11,543 bases of DNA from DTLA01 sp034436295 (GTDB lineage Bacteria; Chloroflexota; Anaerolineae; DTLA01), in contig DAOTVT010000240.1 in NCBI GenBank assembly GCA_034436295.1, forward strand, positions 1 through 11,543. Reading direction: 5' to 3'. A model generated the notes under the pieces. That model made no database searches, was not told the DNA's origin, and saw only the letters and a program-made list of their open reading frames with translations. The translations under genes were made by a program, and so were the position numbers. Below are positions 1 through 9,616 of the stretch, one piece after another. Position 1 is the first letter of the stretch. Every line of letters begins with the position of its first letter.

Positions 1-192
1 GGGGGGAATCAGTGGTCTCCGCTATCCTACCTTATCACTCACATTGTAAGCCGATTGTGCACCCATGTCTATAGGTTTGTGCCCTTTTCCGCAAACTCTA
101 ACTGTTTTCAAACTATTCTCCAACCGAAATCTGTCCCCCAAAACCCCTGAATCGCATACAATGGTAACGTACTTCTCACAAGGATCGCGCCA

Positions 193-597
193 GTGATAGC
201 GCCCAGGGTTACCATCTGCGTGTTTGCGCCATCGGAGGGAGCGGCTTCTCCGTTCAGCGAAGCCTTGGCTCCCTCTTTCGCCTTGCGCTGGACATCTGAT
301 GCGGGTGAGATTTCGCACGACGACGACCTGATTCTCGTCGCCGGCTGGCGGAAGGATGACAGCGCAGCGTGCAGGGCCGCACGGGCGCAGACGAACACGC
401 CCATCATCCTCGTGGCCCACAAAGCCACAAGCCGGGCCGTCATTGATGGCCTGCAGGCCGGGGCTGACCTGGTGGTTCCGGCCAACATCCAGCCGAGCGA
501 ACTGCAAGCGCGCATCCGCGCCATGATCCGCCGCAACCGGATGTCCTCCAGCGCCGACGCATTCCGCATCCTTCGGTTTTCCGACTCCACCTCCTAG
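193..597 (+). CDS. Degenerate receiver-domain (pseudo-receiver) protein
   Basis: A 134-residue protein starting at GTG 193, with AAGGA at 180-184 and an 8-base spacer. The whole chain has the alternating strand/helix rhythm of a CheY-like receiver: TICVFAP as strand 1, DLILVAGW as strand 3, TPIILVAHKAT as strand 4, and GADLVVPANIQPSELQARIRAMIRR-type text (about residues 92-116) as strand 5 and helix 5. The usual phosphorylation residues are missing. The end of strand 3, where the acceptor Asp sits, reads VAGW, and the strand-5 Lys-Pro reads VPANIQP. It is therefore probably a phosphorylation-independent receiver, or a protein-protein adaptor. There is no output domain. It precedes ftsY but the next promoter lies between them, so it is probably a separate transcript. 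The fold call is an inference from pattern; the coding call is firmer. Confidence 0.7.
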   Translation: MIAPRVTICVFAPSEGAASPFSEALAPSFALRWTSDAGEISHDDDLILVAGWRKDDSAACRAARAQTNTPIILVAHKATSRAVIDGLQAGADLVVPANIQPSELQARIRAMIRRNRMSSSADAFRILRFSDSTS

Positions 598-662
598 CCG
601 CCCGCGCCTCTCGCCCACGTGTTCTCTACCTGCCGATGCTCCCGCCTCCGCGCCGCCGGACT

Positions 663-690
663 TTGCCAGCCGCGCCGATTGCCTTATAAT
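663..690 (+). promoter_or_regulatory. Sigma-70-type promoter of ftsY
   Basis: TTGCCA at 663-668 and a perfect TATAAT at 685-690 are separated by 16 bases, which predicts a transcription start near 697. The upstream in-frame ATG at 689 lies inside the -10 box and cannot be in the transcript, so this promoter also decides the ftsY start codon. Confidence 0.75.
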
Positions 691-724
691 GTTTGTAGCA
701 AGGAATTCGGTTACGGAGGTCTGT

Positions 725-1642
725 GTGGCCGGCGAAACGCTGTGGACGCAGGGATTGGCCAAAACCCGACAGAGCATCTTCGCCCGCGTGGGCGCGCTGC
801 TGCGCGGCGGCGACATCACCGCCGACCTGTGGGAGGAACTGGAGGCGCTGCTCATCCAGGCAGACGTCGGCCTGCCCGCAACGTCGGACATCCTGGCGCG
901 CGTGCAGGCGCAGGCCAGGGCCCAGGGGGCGCGCACGCGGCAAGATGTTTTGCGCCTGCTGAAGGCCGAAATGGCGCGCTGCCTGGTTCCCGCCACGCCC
1001 TTGAACGACGATGGCCGCCTGCTGACGGTGATCCTCATCGTGGGCGTGAACGGTTCGGGGAAGACGACCAGCATTGCCAAACTCGGGCGCTACTACCAGT
1101 TGCGCGGGCGCAAGGTGATCCTGGCCGCCGCCGACACGTTCCGCGCCGCCGCCATTGACCAACTGAAAATCTGGGGGCAGCGCCTCGGCGTGGAGGTCAT
1201 CGCCCAGCAACCCGGAAGCGACCCGGGCGCCGTGGTGTTTGACGCCATACAGGCGTGCCGCTCCCGCGGAGCCGACATGCTCATCGTGGACACGGCCGGC
1301 CGACTGCATACCAAGCACAACTTGATGGACGAACTCCGCAAGATACGCGGCGTCGCCGCCAAGCAGGTGCACCAGGCCCCCCACGAGACCCTGCTGGTGC
1401 TGGACGCCACGACGGGCCAGAACGCCCTGGCCCAGGCCAGGCACTTCAAGGAAGCCGTGGACGTTACCGGCGTCATCGTGGCCAAACTGGACGGCACGGC
1501 CAAAGGGGGCGTCGTCCTCAGCATCGCCACGGAGTTGGGCCTGCCCGTGCGGTTCGTCGGCCTGGGCGAAAAGCCCGACGACTTTGCCACCTTTGACCCA
1601 GAGCGATTCGTGAACGGCCTTTTCGCCGACACGGCCGGATAG
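725..1642 (+). CDS. ftsY: Signal recognition particle receptor FtsY
   Basis: SRP-type GTPase that docks ribosome-SRP complexes at the membrane for co-translational insertion. Start GTG 725 is preferred: GGAGGT lies at 715-720, and the only upstream ATG (689) is part of the -10 promoter box. This gives 305 residues, a short N-terminus without the acidic A domain of E. coli FtsY, as in many bacteria. N-domain helices occupy about residues 1-85. The G domain follows: P-loop GVNGSGKT (107-114), DTFRAAA (137-143), DTAGR (189-193), LDATTGQNA (226-234) and AKLDGTAKGG (253-262). The ending GLGEKPDDFATFDPERFVNGLF is the classic FtsY/Ffh-type GTPase closing motif. The leader of prfB follows 48 bases downstream, so co-transcription is likely. 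Confidence 0.96.
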   Translation: MAGETLWTQGLAKTRQSIFARVGALLRGGDITADLWEELEALLIQADVGLPATSDILARVQAQARAQGARTRQDVLRLLKAEMARCLVPATPLNDDGRLLTVILIVGVNGSGKTTSIAKLGRYYQLRGRKVILAAADTFRAAAIDQLKIWGQRLGVEVIAQQPGSDPGAVVFDAIQACRSRGADMLIVDTAGRLHTKHNLMDELRKIRGVAAKQVHQAPHETLLVLDATTGQNALAQARHFKEAVDVTGVIVAKLDGTAKGGVVLSIATELGLPVRFVGLGEKPDDFATFDPERFVNGLFADTAG

Positions 1643-1649
1643 GATGAGA

Positions 1650-1669
1650 CCGAGACGACCCATTCTCGG
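1650..1669 (+). other. Intergenic hairpin between ftsY and prfB
   Basis: Inverted repeat CCGAGA (1650-1655) and TCTCGG (1664-1669) with an 8-base loop. There is no T-run after it, so it is not a convincing terminator. It could be an mRNA processing or stability element, or chance. Confidence 0.3.
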
Positions 1670-1690
1670 CTAGAACCAGGAGTGAATCCG

Positions 1691-2807
1691 ATGATGGAAG
1701 ACTTGAAATCCAAACTGACCGACATGTCCCAGCGCATCCATGAACTCATGGAGCGTCTTTGACATCGCCGCGAAAGAGAAGGAGATCGCCCAACTCAGCA
1801 AGGAATCCGAAGCGCCCGACTTCTGGGATGACCCCATCGCCGCCAAGAGGAAGATGCAGCGGCTGAACGACCTGCGGGAGGAAACCGCATGGTGGCGCTA
1901 TGCGGAATCCCACGCCGCCGACCTGCTCGGCCTGTACGAACTGGCCGCGGAAGACGGGGATGAAACCACCATGCGCCAGGTAGCCGAAGAAGCCGACCGC
2001 CTCGCCCAGAGCCTGGAACGCAAGGAGTTCCTGCTGCTGTTCTCCGGCGAATACGACCGATCCGACGCCTTGCTGTCCGTCCACGCGGGCGCCGGCGGTA
2101 CCGACTCCCAGGACTGGGCGCAGATGCTCCTGCGCATGTACCTGCGCTGGGCCGAGCGCCAGGGGTTCAAGACCGAAGTCCTGGACATCATGCACGGCGA
2201 GGAAGCCGGCATCAAGAGCGCAACCGTCCTCGTATCCGGCGACTATGCCTACGGCTACCTGAAGGCCGAAAAGGGCGTCCACCGCCTGGTGCGGCTGTCG
2301 CCCTTTGACGCCGCCCACCGTCGGCACACGTCGTTCGCGCTGGTGGAGGTGATGCCCGACTTGGACGAGGACGTGGAGGTGGACATCAATCCGGACGACC
2401 TGCGGATTGACGTCTTCCGGTCTTCAGGCGCGGGCGGCCAGAACGTGCAGAAGAACTCCACCGCCGTGAGGATCACCCATCTGCCGACCGGCATCGTCGT
2501 GTCGTGCCAGAACGAGCGCTCGCAACTGCAGAACAAAGAAGTCGCCATGCGCATCCTTCGCGCGCGCCTTTGGGACCTGGAGATGCAGAAGCGCGAAGAG
2601 GAGCAGGCGCGCCTCAAAGGCAAGCACGTGGAAGCCGGCTGGGGCAATCAAATTCGCTCCTACGTCCTCCATCCTTATCACATGGTGAAGGATCACCGCA
2701 CCGAGGTTGAAGTCGGCAACGTGGACAGCGTCCTGGACGGCGACATCACCGACCTGATGATCGCCTACTTGAAGCAGAGCATCGCCGAACCCGCCGGGAC
2801 ACCATAA
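1691..2807 (+). CDS. prfB: Peptide chain release factor 2, with programmed +1 frameshift
   Basis: Class I release factor for UAA and UGA stops. Translation starts at ATG 1691 (AGGAGT at 1678-1683, 7-base spacer; ATG 1694 is also possible) and reads 23 codons to CTT, then meets TGA at 1760. Continuing in the +1 frame from GAC 1761 gives a 371-residue protein, close to E. coli RF2 (365). After the shift come the RF2 N-terminal domain, GIKSATVLVSGDYAYGYLKAE, the stop-codon tripeptide SPF (about 203-205), and the peptidyl-transferase motif GGQ (about 248-250). NERSQLQNK and GNQIRSYVLHPYHMVKDHRTE are typical RF2 segments. The SPF motif, not PxT, separates it from RF1. The zero-frame leader and the main frame are two parts of one gene; an annotation starting at 1740 would be wrong. 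Low RF2 favours frameshifting, so the gene autoregulates. Confidence 0.96.
1750..1763 (+). promoter_or_regulatory. prfB programmed +1 frameshift site
   Basis: The slippery CTT (1757-1759) is followed by TGA C (1760-1763), the poor-termination context of RF2 genes. An internal Shine-Dalgarno-like GGAG (1750-1753) lies three bases (CGT) before CTT, the spacing known from E. coli prfB. The SD is shorter than the E. coli AGGGGG. Confidence 0.92.
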
Positions 2808-2824
2808 GCGAAAGGAGTTACGAG

Positions 2825-3961
2825 ATGCCCACTGAGAAAGATTCGCAAGGCGGCGGGAAGAGCGGCGCCGGTCTGTCCGCTTCAGCCTCCGCCGGAACCG
2901 GCGACGCCGAAGCCCGGCAGGCCCTTGCGCGCAAGCAAGCCAGCCTGGAGCGCGAACTCGCCGACCTCCACGACGACGCCCGCATGGCCAGCGTGCGCAG
3001 CGAGGTGGAGCGTATCTCCGCGCTGCTCGCCGCGCTGCCCGACAGGCTGCGGCGCGTTCGGGCGCGGGGGTTCCAGTTCCACGCGACGCTGGAGCAGGAA
3101 CTGGACAGGCTCGCCCAAGACTGGAACCTCTTCAAGCCCCAGATGGCGGCGGCCATAGAGCGCGAATACCAGCGGCTGGCCGTGTCCATGGCGCGCATCC
3201 AGGAGCAAGTCCTGGCGGGCCGCCAGTATATGGCCCTGCCGGTCGCGCTGGCATCCGAGCGGGTGGACACCGCCGCCGCCCAGTTGAGCAACTTCAAGAG
3301 CGAAATCCAGGCCGCATCCTCCTCGCTCCAAAGCATGCTCACCTCGGCCTCGCAGGGCATCCGCAAGGCCGAGAAGATCATCGCCGACGCCGAGGCGATG
3401 CTGGACGAACTGGACGCCGCCACGTTCCGCCTCCTGCCTGGCGAAGCGCCTGTGGCCATGTCCCAGGCCGAGTGGCTCCGCGGCAAGGACGACGAGGTCA
3501 AGGGCCTGCTGTTCATCACCGACCACCGCCTGCTGTTTGAACGCAAGGAGGAAGTCGTTACCAAACGCAAACTCCTCATCTTCACCGAGAAGAAACTCGT
3601 CCGCGAACTCCTCTTTGAGACGCCCATCGGCGCTGTGGAGAAGGTCGCGGTGGAGCGCGTGGGCGGGCTGTTCAAGAAGCAGGTCGTCAAGGTCAGTTTC
3701 ACATCCCCGCCCGCGCCCTACGCCCAGGCCCTCATCAGCCTGCGCGGCGACCCCGAAGAGTGGGTGGGCATCATCACCCGCATCATCACGGGCGACGCCG
3801 ACAAAGACCGCGTCGCAGGCCCGACCCAGGAGCAACCTGCCGCCCCCGCCGAGCCGAGGGTCATCAAGTGCAGCGGGTGCGGGGCCACCTTGACCGTGCC
3901 CATCGTCAAGGGCATGCAGAGCGTGAAGTGCGAGTATTGCGGCACCGTCATGCGCCTGTAG
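2825..3961 (+). CDS. Coiled-coil protein with GRAM/PH-like domain and C-terminal zinc ribbon
   Basis: A 378-residue protein; start ATG 2825 has AAAGGAG at 2811-2817. I do not recognise a named family. The Gly/Ser/Ala-rich first 30 residues look disordered. Residues about 30-215 are heptad-like and charged (ERELADLHDDARMASVRSEV, LEQELDRLAQDW), so a long coiled coil is expected. Residues about 225-330 contain GLLFITDHRLLFERKEE, then LLFETPIGAVEKVAVERVG, the pattern of a small beta domain of GRAM/PH type in which a strand pair reads 'gllfiTdhrLlF'. A Pro/Ala linker leads to a zinc ribbon with C349-x2-C352 and C369-x2-C372. There is no signal peptide or membrane span. It lies 17 bases after prfB and 61 bases before the topoisomerase gene, so probably in the same transcript. 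A membrane- or complex-binding scaffold is plausible but not shown. Confidence 0.85.
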   Translation: MPTEKDSQGGGKSGAGLSASASAGTGDAEARQALARKQASLERELADLHDDARMASVRSEVERISALLAALPDRLRRVRARGFQFHATLEQELDRLAQDWNLFKPQMAAAIEREYQRLAVSMARIQEQVLAGRQYMALPVALASERVDTAAAQLSNFKSEIQAASSSLQSMLTSASQGIRKAEKIIADAEAMLDELDAATFRLLPGEAPVAMSQAEWLRGKDDEVKGLLFITDHRLLFERKEEVVTKRKLLIFTEKKLVRELLFETPIGAVEKVAVERVGGLFKKQVVKVSFTSPPAPYAQALISLRGDPEEWVGIITRIITGDADKDRVAGPTQEQPAAPAEPRVIKCSGCGATLTVPIVKGMQSVKCEYCGTVMRL

Positions 3962-4022
3962 GCGCGACAGACCGATCCCCCAGGGCCGCAGCCACCCGCC
4001 CCATCCGCAGGAGGGCATAAGA

Positions 4023-6962
<2,940 letters not shown>

Positions 6963-6999
6963 GGCCCGTGCGGGGGGCGGCTTCACGGTCTATTTCCCA

Positions 7000-7105
7000 T
7001 TCGCGTGGATTCGTGTGATTCGCGGTTACAGGGCAGACATGCAAGCCTGCCCCTACGTTCGCGTGGATTCGTGTGATTCGCGGTTACAACGCCATTCGCG
7101 GTTAC
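7000..7105. repeat. Duplicated 31-base intergenic repeat with palindromic spacer and a third partial copy
   Basis: Two identical 31-base copies lie at 7000-7030 and 7058-7088, a period of 58. Both begin TTCGCGTGGATTCGTGTG and end GCGGTTACA. A 12-base fragment ATTCGCGGTTAC (7094-7105) repeats the right end and supplies the TAA stop of the minus-strand gene at 7102-7104. The spacer holds an inverted repeat GGGCAG (7031-7036)/CTGCCC (7047-7052). The copies look like interspersed genomic repeats placed between two convergent genes. The region 6963-7101 has no T-rich terminator. Confidence 0.85.
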
Positions 7106-8211
7106 GACCCCGAAGCCCGCGCCGCGTACACGGCGGTCAGCGCGCGGTCGTACTCCGGGGCCATGCACGCCCAATCGTACCGCCGCATAGCCTCGCGCAG
7201 GGCAGGCGCGGGCGGCGTGGGGTTCAGCAGAATCTGGCGCAACCGCCGCACCAAATCCTCAAAGTCCTCGTACAGGTGCGCCTCGTGTAGGGACGGGGGA
7301 ATCAACTCCGGGTACACGAGCCGCTTGGGCAACAGCGGCCACGCCCCGCAGTAGATGCTCTCCACGATGGCGATGCCGAAGAACTCATGGATGGCCGTGC
7401 TGACCACCACGTCCGCCTGCCAGAGGAGCCGCGCGTACTCCTCCGCGTCCGCGTGGCCGTAGTGGACAAGGCGGCCCGCAAAGGCTTCTTTCGCCTGGAG
7501 GAACTCCTGCGGCTTCTGGCGGAAGTTCTCGCCGGCCAGGGCCAGGCGGAAGGGCACGCCTTCCTCGGCGAGGATGGCAAGCGCCCGGAAGAAGACTTCG
7601 GGCTGCTTGTCGTATTCCCATCGCTGATTCCACAGCACCAGCGGCGGGCGGGTGCGGGGCGGCGCGTGCTCCCGCGCGGCGTCCAGCCGCCGCAGATCGC
7701 ACCCGACGGGCAGGACGCTGGACTTGGCCCGAAGTTGCGGGACCGTCTCCAGGTGGTTGTAGTCGGGAAAATGCTTGAGCAGCCTGGGGAGTTCGTCAAA
7801 GAACTGCTCGCGGTGGAACGCCGAGTTGAAGAACACCCAGTCGGCGCACAGCCCCGTCATGAAGTTCATGAACCCGTAGGTCAAGTCGTGGCTGGCTGCC
7901 GGCGCCAGGGGGTACGACAACTGGGTCTCGTGGAAGTACGCGGCAATGGGCGTGTCGGCGAAACGCGGGCGGGTCAGGCCGAGAAAGTAGGGGAGATTCA
8001 CCATGTCCGTAACCAGGAGCAAGTCCGGATCTTGCTCCATGCCCTGGCATCGGCTGGCCAGTTCAAGCGCGGCCCCGTGCATCCGCCACTTCCAGAAGCG
8101 GCCTTCCATGGGCCAAATCTCAATCGCGTGCTCGCGGCTGGCCGCCTGGTACCCCTCGGCCCACGCGCGGTGCGAACCGGTGAAATACGGCTCCAGCAAA
8201 ACAACTCGCAT
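7102..8211 (-). CDS. GTDC1/QTMAN-like glycosyltransferase (putative tRNA-queuosine mannosyltransferase)
   Basis: A 369-residue GT-B enzyme of the GT4 type. The N-terminal half carries the DUF3524 signature of the GTDC1 family: LLEPYFTGSHRAWAEGY (5-21), EGRFWKWRMHGAA (36-48), YFHETQLSYP (92-101), YGFMNF (112-117) and DWVFFNSAFHRE (124-135). The C-terminal half has WNQRWEYDKQPEVFFRAL (194-211), the E-x7-E motif in HEFFGIAIVE (275-284), and IYCGAWPLLPKRLVYPELIP (286-305). From memory these match human GTDC1, now known as QTMAN, which mannosylates queuosine in tRNA-Asp. The bacterial substrate is an inference; a lipid or other small-molecule acceptor is possible. There is no signal peptide. Start ATG 8211 has only a weak AGGG. 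Third gene of a unit, 27 bases after its neighbour. Confidence 0.88.
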   Translation of the reverse strand: MRVVLLEPYFTGSHRAWAEGYQAASREHAIEIWPMEGRFWKWRMHGAALELASRCQGMEQDPDLLLVTDMVNLPYFLGLTRPRFADTPIAAYFHETQLSYPLAPAASHDLTYGFMNFMTGLCADWVFFNSAFHREQFFDELPRLLKHFPDYNHLETVPQLRAKSSVLPVGCDLRRLDAAREHAPPRTRPPLVLWNQRWEYDKQPEVFFRALAILAEEGVPFRLALAGENFRQKPQEFLQAKEAFAGRLVHYGHADAEEYARLLWQADVVVSTAIHEFFGIAIVESIYCGAWPLLPKRLVYPELIPPSLHEAHLYEDFEDLVRRLRQILLNPTPPAPALREAMRRYDWACMAPEYDRALTAVYAARASGS

Positions 8212-8238
8212 GCTACCCTGTGCCGAACGTGTTCCCGC

Positions 8239-8814
8239 TCAGCCGACAATGAAGCCGGTCGGCTGCAGCGGCGGGTCAGGCGACCCTCGCAAGGGGCCAA
8301 GCACCTGATCTTCACTTAGGGCGACTACCGTAACATCTTCGTCAGGTATCACCGGGGCGGCATAGCCCGGCGAGTAAAAGAACACGTACTTATGCTGCTC
8401 GGACGTTCTCCTGACCTTCGCGGCGTCCTTACGGAGCTTGTCGTTGTTACCGGTACGAACGGCAGCGAAGACTTCCGCTGCAACGCTTGCCGAACGCGAT
8501 GAGACGTCGCTGCCCGACGCTGTGCCCAAGTGGATCTCAATCGGCCATGCATCGGGGTGCCGGCGGGCGATTTCGTCGGCGGCTGCGAGCGAAGCGAGGT
8601 AAGTGAATGTCTGGTTTACCTGCTCAATGAGATTGAGCGGTCGCTCTTCCAGGGGATGCCGCCCCATCTCGGAGAACTTCAAACGAGCCAGAGCCTCAAT
8701 CGGGTCAAGGGCGCAAAGTTCGCAAAGCGCGTTGAGAGTATCTCGGGCTGCCGCCACGATCCTGGCACGTAGCCGCTCCAGATCGTCCGCTGAATGGACC
8801 GTCTCAACAGGCAT
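8239..8814 (-). CDS. Conserved-looking protein, possible PD-(D/E)XK nuclease-like core
   Basis: A 191-residue soluble protein; ATG 8814 follows GGGAG with a 5-base spacer. I do not recognise a named family. Residues 1-80 are helical, with GRHPLEERPLNLIEQVNQTF (51-70) as a distinctive block. Then comes a strand-rich part: IEIHLGTASGSDV (92-104), AAEVFAAVRTGNNDKL (112-127) and KYVFFYSPG (142-150). Asp103, then Glu114 at the start of EVFAAV, then Lys126 recall the D...E-x-x layout of PD-(D/E)XK nucleases, but the match is loose and the family name is a guess. The gene lies between the MerR regulator (29-base gap) and the glycosyltransferase (27-base gap), so it is co-transcribed with both. A role in nucleic-acid handling would fit a tRNA-modifying neighbour but is speculative. 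Confidence 0.75.
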   Translation of the reverse strand: MPVETVHSADDLERLRARIVAAARDTLNALCELCALDPIEALARLKFSEMGRHPLEERPLNLIEQVNQTFTYLASLAAADEIARRHPDAWPIEIHLGTASGSDVSSRSASVAAEVFAAVRTGNNDKLRKDAAKVRRTSEQHKYVFFYSPGYAAPVIPDEDVTVVALSEDQVLGPLRGSPDPPLQPTGFIVG

Positions 8815-8843
8815 GACCGCTCCCTGGGTCGCCGACGCCGCCG

Positions 8844-9272
8844 CTACACGGCGTCAATCTCCGCCAACTCGTTCGGGTTGAGGAGCCTGTGCCTCGCCGT
8901 CAGGTATGTCTCGCACTCGTAGCACTTCCCGGCCTTGGCGCACGTGCTGCTGGCGATCTCCCAGCAGGGCGTGGAGCGGTCTTCGTAGGCCGTGCAGGTG
9001 GCTCGGTCCGCCTCCGAGCACCCCTTCAACTCCCAGCACGGGATCAGCCCCAGCAGGCGGCGAAGCCCCTCCTGATTGAGGCCCTTCTTGTGGATGAGAT
9101 AGCGGATGCACTGGATCCACTTCAGGTCGTTGTCCGAATACAGGCGCCGATTGTTCTTGCGGGCGGGGCGGATCAGGCCGAACTGCTCGTAGAGCCGCAG
9201 GGTGCGCGGATGAACCTGCAAGAGGTCGGCGGCCGTACCAATGGTGTACAGAGGGGTGGATTCGCTGCGCAT
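8844..9272 (-). CDS. MerR-family regulator with cysteine-rich two-CW-type C-terminal domain
   Basis: A DNA-binding regulator. The upstream in-frame ATG at 9323 overlaps the -10 box of its own promoter, so I start at ATG 9272 (GAGGTG upstream, 8-base spacer), giving 142 residues. Residues 8-75 are a MerR winged helix: YTIGTAADLLQVHPRTLRLY (9-28), then EQFGLIRPARKNNRRLYSDN (29-48), closest in style to HspR and similar regulators. The remainder has the cysteines C79, C85, C93, C103, C111, C117 and C120, with CW pairs at 79-80 and 103-104 (PCWELKGC; PCWEIASSTC), the layout of the two-CW domain. It could bind zinc or an iron-sulfur cluster, making the protein a metal or redox sensor. First gene of a unit with the glycosyltransferase; autoregulation is likely. 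Confidence 0.88.
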   Translation of the reverse strand: MRSESTPLYTIGTAADLLQVHPRTLRLYEQFGLIRPARKNNRRLYSDNDLKWIQCIRYLIHKKGLNQEGLRRLLGLIPCWELKGCSEADRATCTAYEDRSTPCWEIASSTCAKAGKCYECETYLTARHRLLNPNELAEIDAV

Positions 9273-9297
9273 TTTCTTCTCACCTCGCCGAGCGGAG

Positions 9298-9323
9298 ATG
9301 GTGGCACCGCGTTTCACCACCAT
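9298..9323 (-). promoter_or_regulatory. Inverted repeat overlapping the merR-type gene's -10 box, candidate operator
   Basis: ATGGTGG (9298-9304) and CCACCAT (9317-9323) form a perfect 7-base inverted repeat with a 12-base centre. Its right end overlaps the -10 box by two bases and the rest covers the start of the transcript. A dimeric regulator bound here would block initiation; the encoded MerR protein is the obvious candidate. It could also fold as a leader hairpin. Confidence 0.5.
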
Positions 9324-9349
9324 TATAGCCTATCAAATGACTTTGTCAA
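9322..9349 (-). promoter_or_regulatory. Consensus sigma-70-type promoter of the merR-glycosyltransferase unit
   Basis: Read on the minus strand, TTGACA (9349-9344) and TATAAT (9327-9322) are both perfect hexamers, 16 bases apart. The expected transcript start near 9315 leaves a leader of about 43 bases before ATG 9272. The spacer is short compared with the 19-20 bases usual for MerR-activated promoters, so this one is more likely repressed than activated. Confidence 0.85.
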
Positions 9350-9399
9350 CTTTTCTACCAGCGAACCCAGCGCAACATGTGCGAAAACCGGCAACGAAA

Positions 9400-9423
9400 A
9401 AGGCCCGCTGGGGTGCGGGCCTT
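9400..9423 (-). terminator. Intrinsic terminator of the selenoprotein operon
   Basis: On the minus strand AAGGCCCGC (9423-9415), a 6-base loop and GCGGGCCTT (9408-9400) form a perfect 9-base stem, followed by three more Ts, making a five-T run in CCTTTTTCG. It lies 100 bases after the last small gene of the minus-strand operon and before the next promoter. Confidence 0.88.
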
Positions 9424-9523
9424 CTCAACCTGCGGCGACACTGCGCCGTGTCTAGGAACCCCGGTGCTCATCCGCATCTTGATGTTCGTCGCGCGCCGAC
9501 GGCACGGCCGGCCGCTGCACCGC

Positions 9524-9616
9524 TCAGCCGCCCACGCCCACCTTGGGGCCAGCCCAAAGCCACAGCACCGCGAACAGGGCGAATAGCCCCAGCAACGCCA
9601 AATCCCCGAGACTCAT
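9524..9616 (-). CDS. Small 30-residue membrane protein
   Basis: A short reading frame starting at ATG 9616-9614, which overlaps the stop of the preceding selenoprotein gene in an ATGA arrangement, the usual sign of translational coupling. It encodes MSLGDLALLGLFALF followed by AVLWLWAGPKVGVGG: one hydrophobic span (about residues 5-22) with a short Gly-rich end and a single Lys. No homologue is recognised. It sits in the redox operon before the terminator, so it could be a membrane partner or anchor for the selenoproteins. Small size means chance cannot be excluded, but the overlap, strand and hydrophobicity support it. The TGA stop at 9526-9524 could in principle be read through for 23 more codons, ending at TAG 9454-9452; nothing shows this happens. 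Confidence 0.6.
   Translation of the reverse strand: MSLGDLALLGLFALFAVLWLWAGPKVGVGG

Noticed and set aside
157..196. TACAAT (157-162) as a -10 box, and the 11-codon frame from ATG 161 ending on the GTG start at 193.
   Set aside because: No acceptable -35 at proper spacing and no ribosome site for the small frame; possible but unsupported.
22..1080. Long minus-strand open frame across the first kilobase, and similar long antisense frames over prfB, the topoisomerase gene and others.
   Set aside because: They lie opposite genes with strong family motifs, have Arg/Gly/His-rich compositions typical of GC-rich shadow frames, and lack fitting ribosome sites.
7031..7052. GGGCAG...CTGCCC palindrome as a terminator for the plus-strand genes.
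   Set aside because: No T-run follows on either strand and it is embedded in the repeat unit, so a repeat palindrome is the simpler reading.
7000..7105. CRISPR array.
   Set aside because: Only two full repeats with one 27-base spacer, a truncated third copy and no cas genes nearby.
9452..9526. Readthrough of the small membrane gene's TGA as a third selenocysteine, adding 23 charged residues up to TAG 9454-9452.
   Set aside because: The TGA is not at a redox motif (Gly-Gly before it), no partner Cys exists, and the GC-rich sequence after it gives only a short stem. The operon context makes it worth remembering but not worth calling.
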